Shown here: positions 61,022 through 64,000 of the stretch, piece by piece | Layout: every line of letters begins with the position of its first letter | Position numbering within the stretch: position 1 is the first letter of the stretch | Origin: Lewinellaceae bacterium | GTDB lineage: Bacteria; Bacteroidota; Bacteroidia; Chitinophagales; Saprospiraceae | Direction: 5' to 3' | Assembly (NCBI GenBank): GCA_020636315.1 | Contig: JACJYA010000014.1 | Span: 1 to 64,000, forward strand | DNA length: 64,000 nt | Made by a program: the position numbers and the translations under genes | The notes under the pieces: generated by a model | The model's database searches: none | What the model was told of the DNA's origin: nothing | What the model saw: only the letters and a program-made list of their open reading frames with translations

Positions 61022-62017
61022 TTATACGGTAGTTTTTAGGGTGTTTCTTATCAGAAGGGGGACTGCCGAAGGCTTCCCCCCATTTTTTTTCTTTTTTAAA
61101 GCGGATAATATTTTTTCTCCAACTGCTTTTGCAACAGGTGGAGGGAAAGCATTTCCTACTTGCCTGTAAGCAGCCGTTTTTCTTCCCGTAAAATCCCAGT
61201 CCTCGGGAAAGCCCTGTACCATAGATGCCATTTTTACAGTTAGTTTAGGCATCCCCTTAAAATTTGGATCGGGCGGTTCCTCGACCAGGCTTCTTCCATC
61301 TACGCCCAATTTCTTCCAGCCATTGCGCGCCCGGGAAGGGCCGAGGTCTGCTCCTCCGTGCTTTTTTGACCCCCCTACTAAAGTCGGAGCAATGTCATTC
61401 GCCTGAGCCTTCCAGCTTTCTGCTCCTTTCCAACCCCGAGACGCCATTTCTTCGAACAATACTTCGCCAACTGTTGGAGGGGGCTCATTCCTCTCAGGCC
61501 ATTTGAAATAGTTGAAGTGATCATCCCTAAAACCAACATATATGGCCCTCGGCCGGAGTTGAGGGACACCATAATCGGATGCAGTTAGCAGGCGCCACTC
61601 ACCCGTGTACCCAAGATCTTTCAGCTTTTTCATCAATACACGCCGATACCCTTCAAACCGCTTAGACAGGAACCCCCTTACATTTTCAAGGAGCACTGCC
61701 TGTGGCTGACATTCCTCGATCAGCCGAAGCGCTTCGGGAAAGAGGTCCCTTTCATCGTCCTGGCCTAATTGTTTTCCTGCAATGGAGAACGGCGGGCAGG
61801 GAACACCTCCCGCGAATAGGCTTATCTCTTGAAATTCCCTGGCAGAAAACTCCTTGACATCCATCTCCCGGACATTCCAATCCGGACGATTATGGCGAAG
61901 GGTATTGCAAGCATCACCGTCAATTTCAACAAGTGCCAAATGTTCAAATCCTGCTTGTTCTAACCCGACAGCCTGGCCGCCAGCTCCTGCACAGATCTCA
62001 ATGGAGGTAAAAGGCAT
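61022..62017 (-). CDS. C5 cytosine DNA methyltransferase (solitary)
   Basis: About 331 aa from the ATG at 62017; the upstream frame (to 62074) lacks similarity. Motif I SIEICAGAGGQAVGLEQAGF (AdoMet binding), motif II VEIDGDACNTLRHN, motif IV GGVPCPPFSIAGKQLG with the catalytic Cys in PCPPFS, motif VI VLLENVRGF, motif VIII QLRPRAIYVGF, motif X YRQVGNAFPPPVAKAVG. The target-recognition part lies between motif VIII and IX (about 185-255) and is short, so a simple palindromic target is plausible; the sequence cannot name it. No restriction gene is adjacent: the neighbours are a DUF2807 protein and an outer-membrane protein. It is therefore either an orphan methylase or what remains of a restriction-modification system. 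Confidence 0.9.
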   Translation of the reverse strand: MPFTSIEICAGAGGQAVGLEQAGFEHLALVEIDGDACNTLRHNRPDWNVREMDVKEFSAREFQEISLFAGGVPCPPFSIAGKQLGQDDERDLFPEALRLIEECQPQAVLLENVRGFLSKRFEGYRRVLMKKLKDLGYTGEWRLLTASDYGVPQLRPRAIYVGFRDDHFNYFKWPERNEPPPTVGEVLFEEMASRGWKGAESWKAQANDIAPTLVGGSKKHGGADLGPSRARNGWKKLGVDGRSLVEEPPDPNFKGMPKLTVKMASMVQGFPEDWDFTGRKTAAYRQVGNAFPPPVAKAVGEKILSALKKKKNGGKPSAVPLLIRNTLKTTV

Positions 62018-62391
62018 GACAACAATTTGTTTAAACGAAAAACAAATGTAATTAATATTCTTCAATAATGCCAAAGATGTGGAAAACTTGGCGGAATGGT
62101 GGAAAAGTCGCGGGTGTTAGCGAGCCACTCCTAGTCCTGCACTTAATATATGATGTAAACCCGCTCAGGGCGGTTCCACTTCAAAAAAGAAAATGCCTTC
62201 ATCGCTATGAAGGCACTTCCCACTAATACAATTAGAATCCCATGATAATAAGTTACGCCGCTAAAATGAATTAACGGAGTAGTTGCTTCATTTTCAGGGC
62301 CGAAAGCGGCAGCTTTCCGCTCCGCTTCCCGGCCTCTTTTATTTTGTGTCTTTTGCCGGTTAGTTTAGTAACAGCAAGTTGATGGCTAATT
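62018..62391. other. Intergenic region upstream of the methyltransferase gene, with terminator-like hairpin
   Basis: No gene was found. 62194-62215 is a perfect hairpin (TGCCTTCAT, CGCT, ATGAAGGCA), which on the minus strand is followed by TTTTCTTTTTTG, a good Rho-independent terminator for the 62392-62967 gene. Further GC-rich structure around 62308-62336 (GAAAGC/GCTTTC) lies between the gene stop and this terminator. Confidence 0.55.
62194..62215 (-). terminator. Rho-independent terminator of the 62392-62967 gene
   Basis: 9-bp stem with 4-nt loop, followed by TTTTCTTTTTT when read leftwards. It is the only hairpin in the window with a proper T-run on the expected strand. Confidence 0.65.
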
Positions 62392-62967
62392 TCAGAAGCT
62401 GATCGAAATACCGGTGGTGGCCATCCGGTCTTTCTCAATGCGTTCTCCACTTATAGGAACGGCCGGGAACAGCCCGTGATTGTATCGAAAGTGCAATTTT
62501 CCCCAATTTTTCAACCGAAAGCTCAGGCCGGCCATACCGCCGGTGTCCAAACGCATTTCCAACGCTTCGAAATACTTCACCTGAACAAACTCTGTGATGT
62601 AAACATTCCGGCTTTTCGTTGTTGCACCAATATAAACACCGGCCTCTACAAACCAGTTCCCCACCACTCTGAGATCCAGGTGCAGAGGAACGTTTAACCT
62701 GAAAAATTCAAGCACTTTACCCTGCACCCGGCCGTAAGGAACGGTATTCTTGACCAGGGTAACATCCCCCCCTACCGACAGGCGCCTGTTCAGCTTCAAA
62801 GACTGCTGCTCCCAGATGTACATCATGGGTTGCCGGGCATTCTTTCCGGTATTGATATTCACTAGCTGAATGCCGGTAAAGAAACCGCCTCCGTTCAGAG
62901 GCTGGCCACTCGCCCGGTTCGCAACGCCTAATATTATTAACAGGAAATACAGGGGGAGGGTTCTCAT
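62392..62967 (-). CDS. Small outer-membrane beta-barrel protein
   Basis: About 191 aa from the ATG at 62967, which begins a proper signal peptide (MRTLPLYFLLIILGVANRASG); the frame is open to 63060 but that part is hydrophilic. Alternating strands follow: GGGFFTGIQLVNIN, QPMMYIWEQQSLKLNRRLSVGGDVTLVKN, KVLEFFRLNVPLHLDLRVVGNWFVEAGVYIGATTK, EALEMRLDTGGMAGLSFRLKNWGKLHFRYNHGLFPAV, ending in TTGISISF with a terminal Phe. This pattern fits an eight-strand barrel such as the Bacteroidota 'outer membrane beta-barrel' (OmpX/PorT-like) group. No function can be assigned. A clear terminator lies 177 bp beyond the stop. Confidence 0.65.
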   Translation of the reverse strand: MRTLPLYFLLIILGVANRASGQPLNGGGFFTGIQLVNINTGKNARQPMMYIWEQQSLKLNRRLSVGGDVTLVKNTVPYGRVQGKVLEFFRLNVPLHLDLRVVGNWFVEAGVYIGATTKSRNVYITEFVQVKYFEALEMRLDTGGMAGLSFRLKNWGKLHFRYNHGLFPAVPISGERIEKDRMATTGISISF

Positions 62968-63113
62968 GCAACTGGCTGGTCCTGAATTTGAATAAGAACG
63001 ACGCAAGATAAGATTTAGTTTTTCAAACTTTACTAAATTGGCCGGAAGTGTTACTTCCACCGGAAGTGGCAGTCACAACAATCAAATATTCTCATAACAA
63101 AAACAACTGAAAT

Positions 63114-63500
63114 ATGTCCCTGCAAGACAAGTATCGCGAAGTTCTGAACCTGGGTGAGGAATTAGGCGTAAAAGATGGCTACGTCAAAGAAGAAGACGGC
63201 TTCCTCAAGATCGGAGGCACCACCAAAACCCAGTATGAGAAAAACATCCTCTGGGATAAGATCAAAGAGATCGGGGGGGAAAAGCCGGCGGACCTCAAAG
63301 CGGACATCCGGGTCGAAGACAAGGAAAACTACCACGTCCATACGGTAAAAAGCGGTGACACCCTGTCTGGTATTTCCAAAAAATACTACGGTAAGGCGGG
63401 TAACTACATGCACATCTTCAACGCCAACCGCGACCAGTTGGATAACCCGGACCTCATCAAGCCTGGCCAGGCCCTGAAGATCCCGTTCCCGAAAGCTTAA
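63114..63500 (+). CDS. LysM-domain protein (YgaU/Kbp-like)
   Basis: A 128-aa protein without signal peptide. Residues about 8-65 form an N-terminal domain (YREVLNLGEELGVKDGYVKEEDGFLKIGGTTKTQYEKNILWDKIKEI) and 74-126 a LysM domain (YHVHTVKSGDTLSGISKKYYGKAGNYMHIFNANRDQLDNPDLIKPGQALKIP). The layout resembles the cytoplasmic potassium-binding protein Kbp (YgaU) of E. coli, which has a BON and a LysM domain; the N-terminal half here is BON-like in size but I cannot confirm it by motif. Lack of a signal supports a cytoplasmic location and not wall binding. Monocistronic, flanked by an unrelated barrel gene and recO. Confidence 0.8.
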   Translation: MSLQDKYREVLNLGEELGVKDGYVKEEDGFLKIGGTTKTQYEKNILWDKIKEIGGEKPADLKADIRVEDKENYHVHTVKSGDTLSGISKKYYGKAGNYMHIFNANRDQLDNPDLIKPGQALKIPFPKA

Positions 63501-63585
63501 GCAAACACCAATTTCCGGCGCTTCTTACGACTTTCCCGGTGAGAAGCGCCGGCCACCCCACTCACCCTCTCTCCCCGTCTCCCTC

Positions 63586-64000
63586 TCACCCCTCCAAAAC
63601 CTCCTGCAGCACTACATGGGCATGGATCTCGGGAAGGTTTTCAATATGCAAACGGTAATAATCGATCAGGTGCAGCAACAATGATTTTCGCTGTTGCCGT
63701 TGCATGCTCAGCTCGTGGCAGTTTTCCAGGTTTTTGTCCAGCAATTGGTGCAACAGCAGGCTTTCCGCCTTGCCCAGATGGTGCACATGAGGAGGAGGCG
63801 CCGCCACAAACACCCCTTCCTGGAGGTCGAACACAGGCGTATCTTCTGACCATTCTTCACCGGGTACGAACCCCAGGAAAGCGCTCAGTTCAATTAAAAA
63901 ACAGAGGTGAAGGTTGGCGACCGGCGCTGTCGTTTCGTCCAGAAACCGGAAAGCCCGGTACAGAAAATCAAAAAGCCTCTTGTTCTCTTCCGGTTCCCGG
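63586..64000 (-). CDS. recO: DNA repair protein RecO, C-terminal part (5' end outside window)
   Basis: The frame is open to the right edge, giving at least 137 residues: REPEENKRLFDFLYRAFRFLDE, then VANLHLCFLIELSAFLGFVPG, a hallmark of the helical C-terminal domain of Bacteroidota RecO, then VFDLQEGVFV, LLLHQLLDKNLENCHEL, RQQRKSLLLHLIDYYRLHIENLPEIHAHVVLQEVL at the end. The four zinc-binding cysteines of some RecO proteins are not present in this part. RecO helps RecF and RecR load RecA on SSB-coated single-stranded DNA during recombinational repair. The N-terminal OB-fold lies beyond the window. Confidence 0.85.
   Translation of the reverse strand, partial: REPEENKRLFDFLYRAFRFLDETTAPVANLHLCFLIELSAFLGFVPGEEWSEDTPVFDLQEGVFVAAPPPHVHHLGKAESLLLHQLLDKNLENCHELSMQRQQRKSLLLHLIDYYRLHIENLPEIHAHVVLQEVLEG

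Noticed and set aside
62085..62150. tRNA-Leu-like start (GGCGGAATGGTGGAAAAG)
   Set aside because: No matching acceptor arm, anticodon arm or T-loop (GTTCGAnTC) can be folded.

Overview
The window comes from a member of the Bacteroidota, most likely a Saprospiria relative (Lewinella/Haliscomenobacter type). Evidence: many CarboxypepD_reg-like plus TonB-type outer-membrane proteins, a TonB receptor paired with a DUF4249 lipoprotein, a type IX secretion type-B C-terminal domain with a SprB-like repeat, a GyrB with no insertions, the tsaE-ald gene pair, and -7 boxes of the Bacteroidetes form TAnnTTTG. Gene bodies are GC-rich and the longer intergenic stretches are AT-rich. The genus is inference.

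Layout. 1-7 kb: the end of a histidine kinase, two paralogous large outer-membrane beta-barrel proteins, and between them a secreted protein of unknown family. 7-14 kb (mostly minus strand): a PepSY-like protein, a TonB receptor/DUF4249 pair split by a strong hairpin, a solitary IS630-type orfA, a lipoprotein paralogous to the unknown protein at 3.2 kb, and a SdiA-regulated-type lipoprotein. 14.4-43.4 kb: three tandem copies of one transport cassette. 43.7-64 kb: mostly conserved household genes (2-oxoglutarate dehydrogenase E2, gyrB, tsaE, ald, glycyl-tRNA synthetase, recO) mixed with surface proteins, a phosphoesterase, a solitary C5 DNA methyltransferase and a LysM protein.

The striking part is the triplicated cassette. 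Each copy has the order RND permease A (about 1050 aa), a 150-aa lipoprotein, RND permease B (about 1030-1043 aa). Copies 2 and 3 add a 383-387-aa OprO/OprP-like porin. The lipoprotein looks like a periplasmic adaptor reduced to its membrane-proximal part, with no alpha-hairpin or lipoyl domain. No TolC-family channel is present. The A and B permeases differ consistently in TM10: B has Arg where AcrB has Lys940, and A has Tyr. This suggests a functionally asymmetric heteromeric pump. The three cassettes share a motif of about 27 bp in long upstream leaders; copies 1 and 2 also share a palindrome followed by GTGGCGTTGAT. Copy 1 has no porin; its place is taken by an AT-rich block holding a DUF4856 lipoprotein fragment and a frameshifted FecA-type receptor, remains of an iron-uptake locus, followed by a PepSY-like/DUF2490 pair.

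Intergenic DNA is rich in long perfect inverted repeats (8.45, 11.3, 24.1, 43.4, 45.3, 49.15 kb), some of them MITE-like, and the last 48 bp of gyrB are repeated just downstream of the gene. No tRNA, rRNA or CRISPR array was recognised. All calls were made by eye; family names rest on motif recognition, not on searches.
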